Assembly (NCBI RefSeq): GCF_010093445.1
Contig: NZ_PDWW01000002.1
Coordinates: 186,001 to 250,000 of the forward strand
Source of the DNA: Pseudoxanthomonas japonensis
GTDB taxonomy: Bacteria > Pseudomonadota > Gammaproteobacteria > Xanthomonadales > Xanthomonadaceae
Length of the DNA stretch: 64,000 nucleotides
Direction: 5' to 3'
A model generated the notes under the pieces. That model did no database searches. It was not told where the DNA came from and saw only the letters and a list, made by a program, of their open reading frames with translations. Shown piece by piece: positions 26,945-36,044 of the stretch; positions within the stretch are counted from its first letter, which is position 1, and every line of letters begins with the position of its first letter. The translations under genes were made by a program, and so were the position numbers.

Positions 26945-27889
26945 GTGACTTCCACGAAACTCGCTTTCGTCTTCCCGGGACAGGGCTCGCAGTCGGTCGG
27001 CATGCTGGCCGAGCTGTCCGAACTGTATCCGGTCGTGCGCGAGACGTTCGCCGAAGCCTCCGACGGCGCTGGCGTCGACCTGTGGGCGCTGTCGCAGGGC
27101 GGCCCCGACGAAATGCTCAACCGCACCGAATACACGCAGCCGGCGCTGCTCGCGGCCGGCATCGCGGTGTGGCGCGCGTGGCAGCAGCAGGGCGGGGCGC
27201 AGCCGTCGCAGCTGGCCGGCCATAGCCTGGGCGAGTACACCGCGCTGGTCGCCGCCGGTGCGTTGTCGCTGAAGGATGGCGCGCATCTCGTACGCCTGCG
27301 TGGCCAGTTGATGCAGGACGCGGCGCCGGCGGGCGTCGGCGCGATGGCGGCGGTGCTCGGCGCCGAAGACGAGATGGTGGCGGAGGTCTGCACGCAGGCG
27401 TCCGACAGCCGGATCGTCGTGCCGGCCAACTACAACTCGCCGGGCCAGATCGTGATCGGCGGCGACGCCGAAGCGGTGGACCGCGCGATCGCGCTGCTCA
27501 CCGAGCGTGGCATCCGCAAGGTCGTGAAGCTGGCGGTCAGCGTGCCGTCGCATACGCCGCTGATGCGCGAAGCCGCCAATCGCCTCGCCGAAGTGATGGC
27601 GGGTCTGCACTGGCAGGCGCCGTCGCTGCCGGTCGTCCAGAACGTCGATGCGAACGTGCACGCCGGTATCGATGCGATCCGCGATGCGCTGGTGCGCCAG
27701 CTGTACCTGCCGGTGCGCTGGACCGAGTGCGTGCAGCTGCTGGCGTCGAACGGCGCCGCGCGCATTGCCGAGTGCGGGCCTGGCAAGGTGCTGGCCGGTC
27801 TGGTGAAGCGCATCGATAAGGGCCTGGATGCGCGCGCCATCGGCGGCGTCGGCGACTTCCAGGGCGCGCTCGCGGACTGGCAGTCCTGA
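26945..27889 (+). CDS. fabD: Malonyl-CoA:ACP transacylase
   Basis: Moves malonyl from CoA to ACP for chain extension. It starts LAFVFPGQGSQSVGM and has the nucleophile in AGHSLGEYTA (S94), an active-site His further on, and the QPALLAAGIA segment. The GTG at 26945 gives 314 residues, the family length; the open frame before it crosses the fabH terminator. The 220-base gap upstream must hold its own promoter. Confidence 0.95.
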   Translation: MTSTKLAFVFPGQGSQSVGMLAELSELYPVVRETFAEASDGAGVDLWALSQGGPDEMLNRTEYTQPALLAAGIAVWRAWQQQGGAQPSQLAGHSLGEYTALVAAGALSLKDGAHLVRLRGQLMQDAAPAGVGAMAAVLGAEDEMVAEVCTQASDSRIVVPANYNSPGQIVIGGDAEAVDRAIALLTERGIRKVVKLAVSVPSHTPLMREAANRLAEVMAGLHWQAPSLPVVQNVDANVHAGIDAIRDALVRQLYLPVRWTECVQLLASNGAARIAECGPGKVLAGLVKRIDKGLDARAIGGVGDFQGALADWQS

Positions 27890-27952
27890 CGCACGTCGCG
27901 TCCGTTCCCTTATCCTGATCCGCCGCGCGCGGAACATTCCGAGGACATCATC

Positions 27953-28696
27953 ATGAGCAAGCCCCTGCAGGGTGAAATCGCACTGGTCACCGGCGCGAGC
28001 CGCGGCATCGGCGCGGCCATCGCCGACGAACTGGCCGCGCAGGGCGCGACGGTCATCGGCACGGCGACCACGGCCTCCGGTGCGCAGGCCATCGGCGAGC
28101 GCATGGCGGCGGCAGGTGGCCATGGCCGTGAACTGAACGTCACCGACGCCGGTGCGGTCGATGCCCTGATCGATGCCGTCACCAAGGAATTCGGTGGTAT
28201 CTCCATCCTGGTCAACAACGCCGGCATCACCCGCGACAACCTGCTGATGCGCATGAAGGACGAGGACTGGCAGGCCATCCTCGACACCAACCTCACCAGC
28301 GTCTACCGCACGTCGAAGGCGGTGATGCGCGGCATGATGAAAGCGCGCAAGGGCCGCATCATCAACATCGCCTCGGTGATCGGCGTGACCGGCAACGCGG
28401 GGCAGGCGAACTACGCCGCCGCCAAGGCCGGCATCATCGCGTTCTCGAAGTCGCTGGCGAAGGAGATCGGCAGTCGCGGCGTCACCGTCAATGTGGTCGC
28501 CCCCGGTTTCATTGCCACCGACATGACCAAGGACCTGCCGGAAGATACCAAGAAGGCGCTAGGCGAACAGATCGCACTGGGCCGCTTGGGCGAACCCGCC
28601 GACATCGCCAACGCGGTCGCCTTCCTCGCGGGTCCGGCCGCCGGCTACATCACCGGCGAGACCCTGCATGTCAACGGCGGCATGTACATGCCATAA
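27953..28696 (+). CDS. fabG: 3-oxoacyl-ACP reductase
   Basis: An NADPH-dependent short-chain reductase that reduces 3-oxoacyl-ACP. At 247 residues it has the cofactor motif TGASRGIG, NNAGITRDNLLMRM, the catalytic Ser in NIASVIG and YAAAKAG with Tyr and Lys. The VNGGMYMP end is also typical. It is part of the fabD-fabG-acpP-fabF run. Confidence 0.96.
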   Translation: MSKPLQGEIALVTGASRGIGAAIADELAAQGATVIGTATTASGAQAIGERMAAAGGHGRELNVTDAGAVDALIDAVTKEFGGISILVNNAGITRDNLLMRMKDEDWQAILDTNLTSVYRTSKAVMRGMMKARKGRIINIASVIGVTGNAGQANYAAAKAGIIAFSKSLAKEIGSRGVTVNVVAPGFIATDMTKDLPEDTKKALGEQIALGRLGEPADIANAVAFLAGPAAGYITGETLHVNGGMYMP

Positions 28697-28837
28697 GAAT
28701 TAGCTGTAAGTGGTTGATTCGGTGGCGTTTGGCGATACCTGCCCGCCGCCGCCGGTTTCCACTACACTATCCCCGGTTTGCCTTCCCCCGCGTCGGCAGA
28801 ATCCAACAAGTCACCCATCTCCGTCTGGAGCGAATCC

Positions 28838-29077
28838 ATGAGCAGCATCGAAGAACGCGTCAAGAAAATCGTCGTCGAACAACTCGGCGTTAAGGAAGAA
28901 GAAGTCACCACCAGCGCATCGTTCGTCGATGACCTGGGCGCCGACTCGCTGGACACCGTTGAACTGGTGATGGCGCTTGAAGAAGAGTTCGAGTGCGAAA
29001 TTCCGGACGAGGAAGCCGAGAAGATCACTTCGGTGCAGCAGGCCATCGACTACGTCAAGGCGCACGTCAAGGCGTAA
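28838..29077 (+). CDS. acpP: Acyl carrier protein
   Basis: A 79-residue acidic carrier that holds growing acyl chains on a phosphopantetheine arm. The attachment serine is S37 in [10 protein letters not shown]. It has the usual four-helix pattern and [15 protein letters not shown] motif. The ATG at 28838 is used; the longer frame from 28778 is not part of ACP. Confidence 0.97.
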   Translation: MSSIEERVKKIVVEQLGVKEEEVTTSASFVDDLGADSLDTVELVMALEEEFECEIPDEEAEKITSVQQAIDYVKAHVKA

Positions 29078-29102
29078 GTCCGGCAGTTGCAGCAAACCGT
29101 GT

Positions 29103-29124
29103 CGGGGCCGCGCATGCGGCCCCG
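29103..29124 (+). terminator. Hairpin between acpP and fabF (attenuator-like)
   Basis: A 9-bp stem CGGGGCCGC / GCGGCCCCG with a GCAT loop, without a T run. It may adjust the high acpP to fabF mRNA ratio or act as a partial terminator. Confidence 0.45.
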
Positions 29125-29192
29125 CGCGTATCCGGCCCCCATCCGCCCGCGTATTGCGGGACACGGCCGTCAAGATCCAAGAGGAATCCGAT

Positions 29193-30434
29193 ATGAGCCA
29201 GCGTCGTCGCGTCGTCGTCACCGGCATGGGCCTGGTGTCCCCCCTGGGCAATGACATGGCCAGCAGCTGGGACGGCATCGTCAACGGGCGTTCGGGCCTG
29301 GGCCCGATCACCACCTTCGATACCGAGGGCTACAGCACGAAGATCGCGGGCGAGATCCGCGGGTTCGATCCCACGGCCTTCGTGTCGCCGAAGGACGTGA
29401 AGAAGATGGATTCGTTCATCCACTACGGCCTCGCCGCGTCGCTGATGGCGATGGACGACGCCGGCCTGGAAGTGACCGAGGCCAATGCCGAGCGCATCGG
29501 CGCGATCATCGGCGCCGGCATCGGCGGCATCCTCGGCATCGAGGAAACCGCGGTGAAGCTGCACGAAGGCGGTCCGCGCAAGATTTCCCCGTTCTACATC
29601 CCCAGCACCATCATCAACATGCTGCCGGGCCATCTGAGCATCATGAAGGGGCTCAAGGGTCCTGGTTACTCGGCGGTGTCGGCCTGCGCCACGTCGAACC
29701 ATTCCATCGGCATCGCCATGCGCACCATCCAGTACGGCGACGCCGACGTGATGATCGCCGGCGGCGCCGAGCGCGGCTCGTCGCCGACCTCGGTGGGCGG
29801 CTTCTGCGCGATGAAGGCCATGTCCACCCGCAACGACGATCCGACGCGCGCCTCGCGCCCGTGGGACAAGGACCGCGACGGTTTCGTGCTGGGCGACGGC
29901 GCCGGCATCCTGGTGCTGGAGGAGTACGAACACGCCAAGGCGCGTGGCGCGCGCATCTACTGCGAACTGGCCGGTTTCGGCGCATCGCAGGACGCGTTCC
30001 ACATGACCGCGCCCAGCGAGAACGGCGAGGGTCCGGCGCGCTGCATGCGGTCGGCGCTGAAGGACGCTGGCCTCAATGCGGACCAGGTGGAATACCTCAA
30101 CGCGCACGGCACCTCCACGCCGCTGGGCGACCTGGCCGAGACGCTGGCCATGAAGCGCGCGCTGGGCGACCACGCGTACAGGATCATGGTCAGTTCCACC
30201 AAGTCGATGACCGGCCACCTGCTGGGCGCGGCCGGTGGCGCGGAAGCGATCTTCTCCGTGCTGGCCATCCACCACGGCATCATCCCGCCGACCATCAACC
30301 TGGATGAGCCGGGCGAAGGCTGCGATCTCGACTACGTGCCGAACATCGCGCGCGAGAAGAAGATCGACGTCGCGGTGTCGAACGGGTTCGGCTTCGGCGG
30401 CACCAACGGCACGCTGGTGTTCAAGCGGATCTGA
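29193..30434 (+). CDS. fabF: 3-oxoacyl-ACP synthase II
   Basis: Elongates acyl-ACP with malonyl-ACP, including the palmitoleate to vaccenate step. The 413 residues have the Cys-His-His set: C165 in [20 protein letters not shown], and [15 protein letters not shown]. The start at [13 protein letters not shown] is the family start and has AAGAGGAAT upstream. Confidence 0.97.
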   Translation: MSQRRRVVVTGMGLVSPLGNDMASSWDGIVNGRSGLGPITTFDTEGYSTKIAGEIRGFDPTAFVSPKDVKKMDSFIHYGLAASLMAMDDAGLEVTEANAERIGAIIGAGIGGILGIEETAVKLHEGGPRKISPFYIPSTIINMLPGHLSIMKGLKGPGYSAVSACATSNHSIGIAMRTIQYGDADVMIAGGAERGSSPTSVGGFCAMKAMSTRNDDPTRASRPWDKDRDGFVLGDGAGILVLEEYEHAKARGARIYCELAGFGASQDAFHMTAPSENGEGPARCMRSALKDAGLNADQVEYLNAHGTSTPLGDLAETLAMKRALGDHAYRIMVSSTKSMTGHLLGAAGGAEAIFSVLAIHHGIIPPTINLDEPGEGCDLDYVPNIAREKKIDVAVSNGFGFGGTNGTLVFKRI

Positions 30435-30441
30435 CGATGCA

Positions 30442-30567
30442 TCCTTCTCCCTTCGGGAGAAGGTGGCGCGTAGCGCCGGATGAGGGTGCGGCGAAATCAT
30501 CGTCCCCTGAACCATCGCGTCTTCTCCGCACCCTCACCCCAACCCCTCTCCCGGCGGGAGAGGGGCC
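30442..30567. repeat. Xanthomonad-type intergenic inverted repeat, copy 1
   Basis: Two hairpins (CCTTCTCCC-TTC-GGGAGAAGG and CCCTCTCCC-GGC-GGGAGAGGG) flank outer arms GGATGAGGGTGCGG and CCGCACCCTCACC, so the whole folds as a large imperfect palindrome. Related copies appear at 31949, 57321, 57546 and 59862. Confidence 0.8.
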
Positions 30568-30576
30568 AGGAACAGC

Positions 30577-31938
30577 ATGATCGAAACCCGCGCCCTTCCC
30601 GCCGACACCGACCTGCTGGCCCTGCATCGTCTCGATCCGCAGCGCTATCCGGTGCTGCTGGAATCGGTGGCCTCCGGCACCGCGCAGGGACGCTGGGATT
30701 TCCTGCTGGTCGCCGACGGCACCGGTCTGCGCCTGGATACCGATGGCATCACCCGTGATATGCGGGGACATGTGGAGGCCGGCGATTTCCTGGCCGTGCT
30801 CGACCGCCACTGGCGGGCGCAGCGCACGCTACGCGAAGAGCCGCGCTGGCCGTTCCGTGGTGGCTGGGCATTGTTGTTGGCCTACGAACTGGCGCAACAG
30901 GTGGAGCCGGTCCTGCGTCTGCCCCACGGGCCGGCGACACAACCCGTGGCGCTCGCACTGCGTTGTCCTGCTGCGGTGCTGCGCGACCGCAGTACCGGCG
31001 ATTGCGTGATCGTGGCGGAAGCCGGGCAGGGCGATCTGATCGAGCGGACCGCCGCCGACGTCGCGCGCATAGGCCAGATGCCGCCGCTGCCTGCGTGGCA
31101 GCCGCCGTCGCGTATCGATGAAGACGAGCCCCAGCGCTTCACCAACGGCGCCGATCGCATCCTCGACTACCTGCGCGCAGGCGACATCTTCCAGGTGAAC
31201 CTGTCGCGTGCCTGGCAGGCGCGCTTCGAGTCGCCGCTCGATCCCGCCGCGTTGTATGCGCGGCTGCGCACCGCCAATCCCGCGCCGTTCGCAGGTCTCT
31301 TCGCCACACCGGCGTGGACGGTGGTCAGCTCGTCGCCCGAGCGTCTGGTCTCGATACGCGGGGACGTGGTGGAAACCCGCCCGATCGCCGGCACGCGTCC
31401 ACGCTTCGAGGGCGACGATGACGCCGCCCGCATCCGTGAACTGGTCGGCCATCCGAAGGAACGTGCCGAGCACGTCATGCTTATCGACCTGGAACGCAAT
31501 GATCTGGGGCGCGTGTGCACGCCCGGCAGCGTGCAGGTCGACGAACTGATGACGGTGGAGAGCTACGCGCACGTGCACCATATCGTCAGCAACGTGCGCG
31601 GGCACCTGCGCGACGATGCGACGCCGGGCGACGTCATCCGCGCGACCTTCCCCGGCGGCACCATCACCGGCTGCCCCAAGGTGCGCTGCATGCAGATCAT
31701 CGCCGAGCTGGAGCAGGTCCCGCGTGGGGCGTATACCGGCGCTTTCGGCTGGCTGAACCGTGACGGCGATCTGGACCTGAACATCCTGATCCGCAGCGCC
31801 GAGGTCGTGGCCGATGGCGACGGCAGCGTGGCGCGTTTCCGCACTGGCGCCGGCATCGTGGCCGACTCCATTCCAGACAAAGAACTGGACGAAACCCGTG
31901 CCAAGGCCCGCGGCGTGCTGCGGGCGCTGGAAGGCTGA
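30577..31938 (+). CDS. pabB: Aminodeoxychorismate synthase component I
   Basis: A chorismate-binding enzyme that makes 4-amino-4-deoxychorismate for folate. The 453 residues equal E. coli PabB in length. The core has the FQVNLSRAW segment, LIDLERNDLGRVC, GTITGCPKVRCMQ and RTGAGIVADSIP, all typical of the chorismate fold. The motif that is PIKGT in E. coli PabB reads PIAGT here, as in anthranilate synthases. Position between fabF and mltG argues for PabB; the role could still include anthranilate formation. A partner amidotransferase is not in the window. Confidence 0.85.
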   Translation: MIETRALPADTDLLALHRLDPQRYPVLLESVASGTAQGRWDFLLVADGTGLRLDTDGITRDMRGHVEAGDFLAVLDRHWRAQRTLREEPRWPFRGGWALLLAYELAQQVEPVLRLPHGPATQPVALALRCPAAVLRDRSTGDCVIVAEAGQGDLIERTAADVARIGQMPPLPAWQPPSRIDEDEPQRFTNGADRILDYLRAGDIFQVNLSRAWQARFESPLDPAALYARLRTANPAPFAGLFATPAWTVVSSSPERLVSIRGDVVETRPIAGTRPRFEGDDDAARIRELVGHPKERAEHVMLIDLERNDLGRVCTPGSVQVDELMTVESYAHVHHIVSNVRGHLRDDATPGDVIRATFPGGTITGCPKVRCMQIIAELEQVPRGAYTGAFGWLNRDGDLDLNILIRSAEVVADGDGSVARFRTGAGIVADSIPDKELDETRAKARGVLRALEG

Positions 31939-31948
31939 TCGCTATGGC

Positions 31949-32152
31949 CTTCTCCCTGCGTCAGCGGGGAGAAGGTGCCCGAAGGGCGGATGAGGGGCGA
32001 CGAAGGCAGGATGCTTGAATGCCGCAGCCCTGCTGACGCCGCCATCCATCGCGACTCGCTCGAAAAGCCGACCAGGGATGTGCTGGCTGCTGCTCCATCT
32101 GCCCTCATCCTCCCCCCGTCTACCTTCTCCCATGCGTGGGGAGAAGGGGTGC
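31949..32152. repeat. Xanthomonad-type intergenic inverted repeat, copy 2
   Basis: A TTCTCCCTGCG...GGGGAGAAGG hairpin with a GGATGAGGGG tail is followed at the far end by CCCTCATCCTCCCCC and CCTTCTCCC...GGGGAGAAGG. The two ends form a long-range imperfect palindrome around about 100 unrelated bases. It fills most of the gap between pabB and mltG. Confidence 0.75.
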
Positions 32153-32237
32153 TTCACCGCGGCTGGACAAGGCCCGCCCACCGCCTGAGACGGCGACCGG
32201 GTATCCTGCACGGCCTGCTTCACACCCCGAGGATTGC

Positions 32238-33305
32238 GTGGCGTCAGCACTCAAGCGCGGTTGCCGCTTCATCGTCATCACCTTCGTCCTGCTGCTGGCC
32301 GTGGCGGTCGCCGCCGGGCTGTGGCTGTGGCAGGGCCATCGCGGCTTCGCGGACGCGCCCATCGGCGGCGTGGCGGCTGATGCGACGGTCGAGGTCGCGT
32401 CGGGCGATGCGTTCCCGACGGTGTTGCGCAAACTGCGGGCGGAAGGGGTGTCCTCGGGTACCGACCTGCAGTGGCGACTGCTCGCACGCGAGACGAATAC
32501 CGCCAGCCAGCTCAAGGTCGGCGAATACGCGCTGGATCCCGCCCTGACGCCGCGCGAACTGCTCAAGCGCATGCGCGAAGGCCGCACGCTGCAGTACCGT
32601 GTCACCATCGTCGAGGGCTGGAACATCCGCCAGCTGCGCGCTGCGCTGCGCAACGCCACGCCGCTGCAGCAGAAGACCGCGGACATGAGCGATGCCGAAC
32701 TGATGGCGGCGCTGGGCCACGAGGGGCAGCATCCGGAAGGCCGCTTCCTGCCGGAGACCTACGTCTACACGCGCAGCGAATCCGACCTCGACGTACTCAA
32801 GCGCGCCTATGCGGCGATGGAGAAGACGCTCGAGGGCGTCTGGCAGGCGCGTGCGCAGGATGTGCCGCTGCAGTCGGCGGAAGAGGCGCTGATCCTGGCG
32901 TCCATCATCGAAAAGGAAACCGGCATCGCCGAGGAGCGTCCGGCCATCGCCGGCGTGTTCGCGCGCCGGCTGAAGCTCGGCATGCCGCTGCAGACCGATC
33001 CCACGGTCATCTACGGCATCGGCAGCAGCTACGACGGCAACATCCGCAAGCGCGACCTGCTGACCGACACGCCGTACAACACGTACACGCGAAAGGGCCT
33101 CACGCCGACGCCCATCGCCATGCCCGGTGCCGATGCACTGAAGGCGGCGGTGAATCCGGCCGACGGCAATACGCTGTTCTTCGTCGCCGTCGGCGATGGC
33201 AGCGGGCGCCACATCTTCTCGGCCACGCTCGCCGAGCACAACGCGGCCGTCGCGCGCTATCTGGTCACGCGACGGGAAACGCTGCGCAAGGCGGAGGCGC
33301 CATGA
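32238..33305 (+). CDS. mltG: Endolytic murein transglycosylase
   Basis: Cleaves nascent glycan strands at the inner membrane and so sets their length. It has one N-terminal membrane helix (IVITFVLLLAVAVAAGLWLW), a LysM-like region (about residues 45-110), and the YceG catalytic domain with EALILASIIEKET (catalytic Glu), DPTVIYGIG and NTYTRKGLTPTPIAMPG. The GTG at 32238 has a GAGGA site upstream and gives 355 residues; the open frame to 32136 runs into the repeat. The stop overlaps the tmk ATG. Confidence 0.94.
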   Translation: MASALKRGCRFIVITFVLLLAVAVAAGLWLWQGHRGFADAPIGGVAADATVEVASGDAFPTVLRKLRAEGVSSGTDLQWRLLARETNTASQLKVGEYALDPALTPRELLKRMREGRTLQYRVTIVEGWNIRQLRAALRNATPLQQKTADMSDAELMAALGHEGQHPEGRFLPETYVYTRSESDLDVLKRAYAAMEKTLEGVWQARAQDVPLQSAEEALILASIIEKETGIAEERPAIAGVFARRLKLGMPLQTDPTVIYGIGSSYDGNIRKRDLLTDTPYNTYTRKGLTPTPIAMPGADALKAAVNPADGNTLFFVAVGDGSGRHIFSATLAEHNAAVARYLVTRRETLRKAEAP

Positions 33306-33964
33306 GCGAGGCCCTGCTGTCGCAGCCGCGGCTGATCACGCTGGAAGGCGGCGAGGGCGCCGGCAAGACCAGCGCCATCGCGGCCATCCGCGATCGCCTG
33401 CAGGCCGCCGGCCACGACGTGGTGCTGACGCGCGAGCCCGGCGGCACGCCGCTGGCCGAGCGCATCCGCGAACTGCTGCTCGGCGCGCAGGACGAACCGC
33501 TCGCCGCCGAGACCGAACTGCTGCTGATGTTCGCCTCGCGCGCGCAGCACGTGCGTGAAGTCGTGCGCCCGGCGCTGCGACGCGGATCGTTCGTCATCAG
33601 CGACCGCTTCACCGATTCCAGTTACGCCTACCAGGGCGCTGGCCGTGGGCTGGATCCCGAATGGATCGCCGCACTGGAACGTCGTGCGGTCGGCCTGAAA
33701 CCGGGCCTGACGCTGCTGCTTGACCTCGACGTGCGCGAGGGACGCGCGCGTACCGCCGGCCGCGACCTGTGGCCGGACCGCATCGAGAGCGAACAGGACG
33801 ATTTCTTCGAACGCGTACGTGCCGGTTTTCGTGCGCGCGCCGCCGCCGAACCGCAGCGCTTCCGCGTGATCGATGCGTCTCAGCCGCCCGCCGGTGTCGG
33901 CGCCGCGGTCGATACCGCCATCGGCGCCTACCTGCGCACGCTGACCGACAGCGACCTGGCATGA
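33302..33964 (+). CDS. tmk: Thymidylate kinase
   Basis: Phosphorylates dTMP to dTDP. The P-loop is GGEGAGKTS (residues 16-24). The DR motif is in ISDRFTDSSYAYQG, TREPGGTPLAE is the substrate segment, and the lid has GRARTAGRDLWPDRIE. At 220 residues it is a normal length. The ATG overlaps the mltG stop (ATGA), and the stop overlaps holB. Confidence 0.96.
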   Translation: MSEALLSQPRLITLEGGEGAGKTSAIAAIRDRLQAAGHDVVLTREPGGTPLAERIRELLLGAQDEPLAAETELLLMFASRAQHVREVVRPALRRGSFVISDRFTDSSYAYQGAGRGLDPEWIAALERRAVGLKPGLTLLLDLDVREGRARTAGRDLWPDRIESEQDDFFERVRAGFRARAAAEPQRFRVIDASQPPAGVGAAVDTAIGAYLRTLTDSDLA

Positions 33965-34935
33965 GCACGACGTTCTCGCCCTGGCAGCAGCGCGCCTACG
34001 ACCATGCTGTCGCGGCGCTGGCGTCTGGCCGCCTCGGCCACGGCCTGCTGGTCTGCGGCCCCGCCGGCCTCGGCAAGCGTGCCGTGCTCGACCGGCTGGC
34101 GCGCCGCGTGCTGGCGCAGCAGCGCGATGCGCAGGGTGAACCGGCACCCGATGACCGCAGCGGGCACCTGATCGACGCCGGCACGCATCCGGACCTGCAG
34201 GTCATCTCGTTCGTCGCCACCAAGGATGGCAGCAAACTGCGCACCGAGATCGTCATCGACCAGATCCGCGAGGTGTCCCAGAAGCTGGCACTCACCCCGC
34301 AGTACGGTGGCGCGCAGGTGGCCCTGATCGATCCCGCCGACGCAATCAACCGCTCGGCCTGCAACGCGCTGCTGAAGACGCTGGAAGAGCCTGCGCCGAA
34401 CCGTTACCTGTGGCTGGTCAGCGCGCAGCCGGCGCGCCTGCCCGCCACCATCCGCAGCCGCTGCCAGCGCATCGAGTTCCGCCTGCCGCCACGCGACGAA
34501 GCCCTTGCCTGGCTGCAGGCACAAGGCCATGCGCCTGCCGATGCGGTACGCGCGCTGGACGCCGCGCGCGGCCATCCGGGCCTGGCCGACGACTGGCTGC
34601 GCAACGACGGGTTGGCGCTGCGCGAGGCGGTGGCACGCGATATGCAGCGGCTGGAGAAAGGCGAGATCGGCGTGGTCGAGACCGCACAGCGCTGGGCCAA
34701 CGACGAGCTGGCCGACGCGCGGCTGCGGCATGCGGCCGACCTGGCGCTGGCGCAGGCGGGGACCGTCGGCTTGACCGATCCGGCCCGATTGAACAAGCTG
34801 GCCGCCTGGTTCGACGCCGCCAACCGCACCCGCGATCTTTTGCGGACCACGGTGCGCGGCGACCTGGCCATGGTGGAACTGCTGCTGGCCTGGGCCGGCG
34901 GCGATCGCGGACGCGCTGTCGGGGCGCGACGCTGA
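33961..34935 (+). CDS. holB: DNA polymerase III delta' subunit
   Basis: The stator of the clamp loader. The 324 residues show the AAA+ fold: CGPAGLGKRAVLDRLAR in place of Walker [25 protein letters not shown], and LVSAQPARLPATIRSRCQ with the SRC arginine finger. The Walker A lacks the usual Thr/Ser, as expected for a non-ATPase delta'. The zinc-module cysteines seen in many homologues are absent (the segment reads RDAQGEPAPDD). The ATG overlaps the tmk stop. Confidence 0.92.
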   Translation: MSTTFSPWQQRAYDHAVAALASGRLGHGLLVCGPAGLGKRAVLDRLARRVLAQQRDAQGEPAPDDRSGHLIDAGTHPDLQVISFVATKDGSKLRTEIVIDQIREVSQKLALTPQYGGAQVALIDPADAINRSACNALLKTLEEPAPNRYLWLVSAQPARLPATIRSRCQRIEFRLPPRDEALAWLQAQGHAPADAVRALDAARGHPGLADDWLRNDGLALREAVARDMQRLEKGEIGVVETAQRWANDELADARLRHAADLALAQAGTVGLTDPARLNKLAAWFDAANRTRDLLRTTVRGDLAMVELLLAWAGGDRGRAVGARR

Positions 34936-34954
34936 CCGAAACACGGAGACGTCG

Positions 34955-35308
34955 ATGAATGCAGCAGGTGGACGGCAGGGCATCCTGTCGCTGGCAGTGA
35001 AGGACAAGGCCGCGCTGTACAACGCCTACATGCCGTTCGTGAAGGGCGGCGGCATCTTCGTACCCACGCCCAAGCGCTACTTCCTAGGCGACGAGGTCTT
35101 CCTGCTGCTCACCCTGCCCGAATCCAGCGACCGCCTGCCGGTGGCCGGCAAGGTCGTGTGGGTGACGCCGGTCGGCGCGCAGGGCAACCGCGTGGCCGGC
35201 ATCGGCGTGCAGTTCGCCGAGAACGGCGAGGGCGAAGCCATCAAGAACCGCATCGAGACGATGCTGGCCGGCAGCCTCAACGGCGAGAAGCCGACGCACA
35301 CGATGTAA
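34955..35308 (+). CDS. pilZ: Type IV pilus PilZ domain protein
   Basis: A 117-residue PilZ protein needed for type IV pilus biogenesis. In xanthomonads the homologue interacts with the PilB motor ATPase and with FimX. It starts with ILSLAVKDKAALYNAYMPFV, then GGIFVPTPKRYFLGDEVFLLLTL and GVQFAENG. The c-di-GMP-binding motifs RxxxR and DxSxxG are absent, as in the pilus-type PilZ. It lies 19 bases after holB and is probably the last gene of that operon. Confidence 0.93.
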   Translation: MNAAGGRQGILSLAVKDKAALYNAYMPFVKGGGIFVPTPKRYFLGDEVFLLLTLPESSDRLPVAGKVVWVTPVGAQGNRVAGIGVQFAENGEGEAIKNRIETMLAGSLNGEKPTHTM

Positions 35309-35380
35309 GCGCCCACGGCCCCCGATCGGGCCGTTGTGTCCGACACGTGCGCCAGGCGGGCGTTCCCGAGGGAGGAGTCG

Positions 35381-35630
35381 ATGCACGGAATCAGGCCTGG
35401 CCTGCTGTGCCTGCTGCTCCCGACGACGGTCGCGCTGTCGAAGGACATCGACATGAGCCCCTGCCAGTACGAATTCGACTTGACCAACGCGGCGCTCGGC
35501 ATGCGCGACGAGGGCGGACCTGGAGGCCACGCTGCCTCTGCGCGCAGAGACCCGGAACGACCCGCGCACGATCTTGCTGCACGCCATCGAGGACGGCCCC
35601 TGCTCCGAGGCGGTCCAGAAGCGCCTGTGA
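35381..35630 (+). pseudogene. Small secreted protein interrupted by a one-base frameshift
   Basis: A strong ribosome site (GGGAGGAG) precedes the ATG at 35381, and the product starts with a signal-like MHGIRPGLLCLLLPTTVALS. After ALGMRDEGG the natural continuation DLEATLPLRAETRND runs on in a different frame from 35517 to the TGA at 35628-35630. Reading in frame 1 instead gives a basic, Arg/His-rich tail. A single extra base near 35513-35517 explains both frames. The rebuilt product would be about 83 residues, with two cysteines in the mature part. The function is unknown. It could be a true mutation or a sequencing error. Confidence 0.6.
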
Positions 35631-35703
35631 GGGCTGCGGCAGACCATCGGCATCGATTCCGTACGAGCGCGACGGTCCGTGCGCGAACGATCGGACCTCC
35701 GGC

Positions 35704-36024
35704 ATGAGCGACAACCCCTACGCCCCGCCCGGGCCAGGCGAGCCGGGTTTGCGGATCGATCACTGGATCTATCTGCGCGCGTTCTTCATCGCGTTTGCCG
35801 CCGCGACGGTATCGATCATCGTCGTCGATACCGTGATTGAAGGCTACTACCACGGCAACGACATCACCAACGCCCGGCGATGGGCGGGCCTGCTGCTTCG
35901 CGCGCCCATCGTCGCCGTCGTGCCAGGCGTGCTCGGAGGCCTCTGTGCGAAGTTGCACGTGGTGTTTGCAGGCCTCCTCGGCCTTGTCGCAGGCCCGATC
36001 GCCTGGTACGTCGTTGGTGCCTGA
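35704..36024 (+). CDS. Small membrane protein of unknown function
   Basis: A 106-residue protein not recognised as a family. It starts MSDNPYAPPGPGEP, a proline-rich cytoplasmic-type N terminus often seen in small xanthomonad membrane proteins. Two or three hydrophobic stretches follow: AFFIAFAAATVSIIVVDTVI, LLLRAPIVAVVPGVLGGL and VFAGLLGLVAGPIAWYVV. It sits after the frameshifted gene and ends 20 bases from the convergent LysR gene. Confidence 0.65.
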   Translation: MSDNPYAPPGPGEPGLRIDHWIYLRAFFIAFAAATVSIIVVDTVIEGYYHGNDITNARRWAGLLLRAPIVAVVPGVLGGLCAKLHVVFAGLLGLVAGPIAWYVVGA

Positions 36025-36044
36025 GCGCGGCGACGCCGTTCCGG

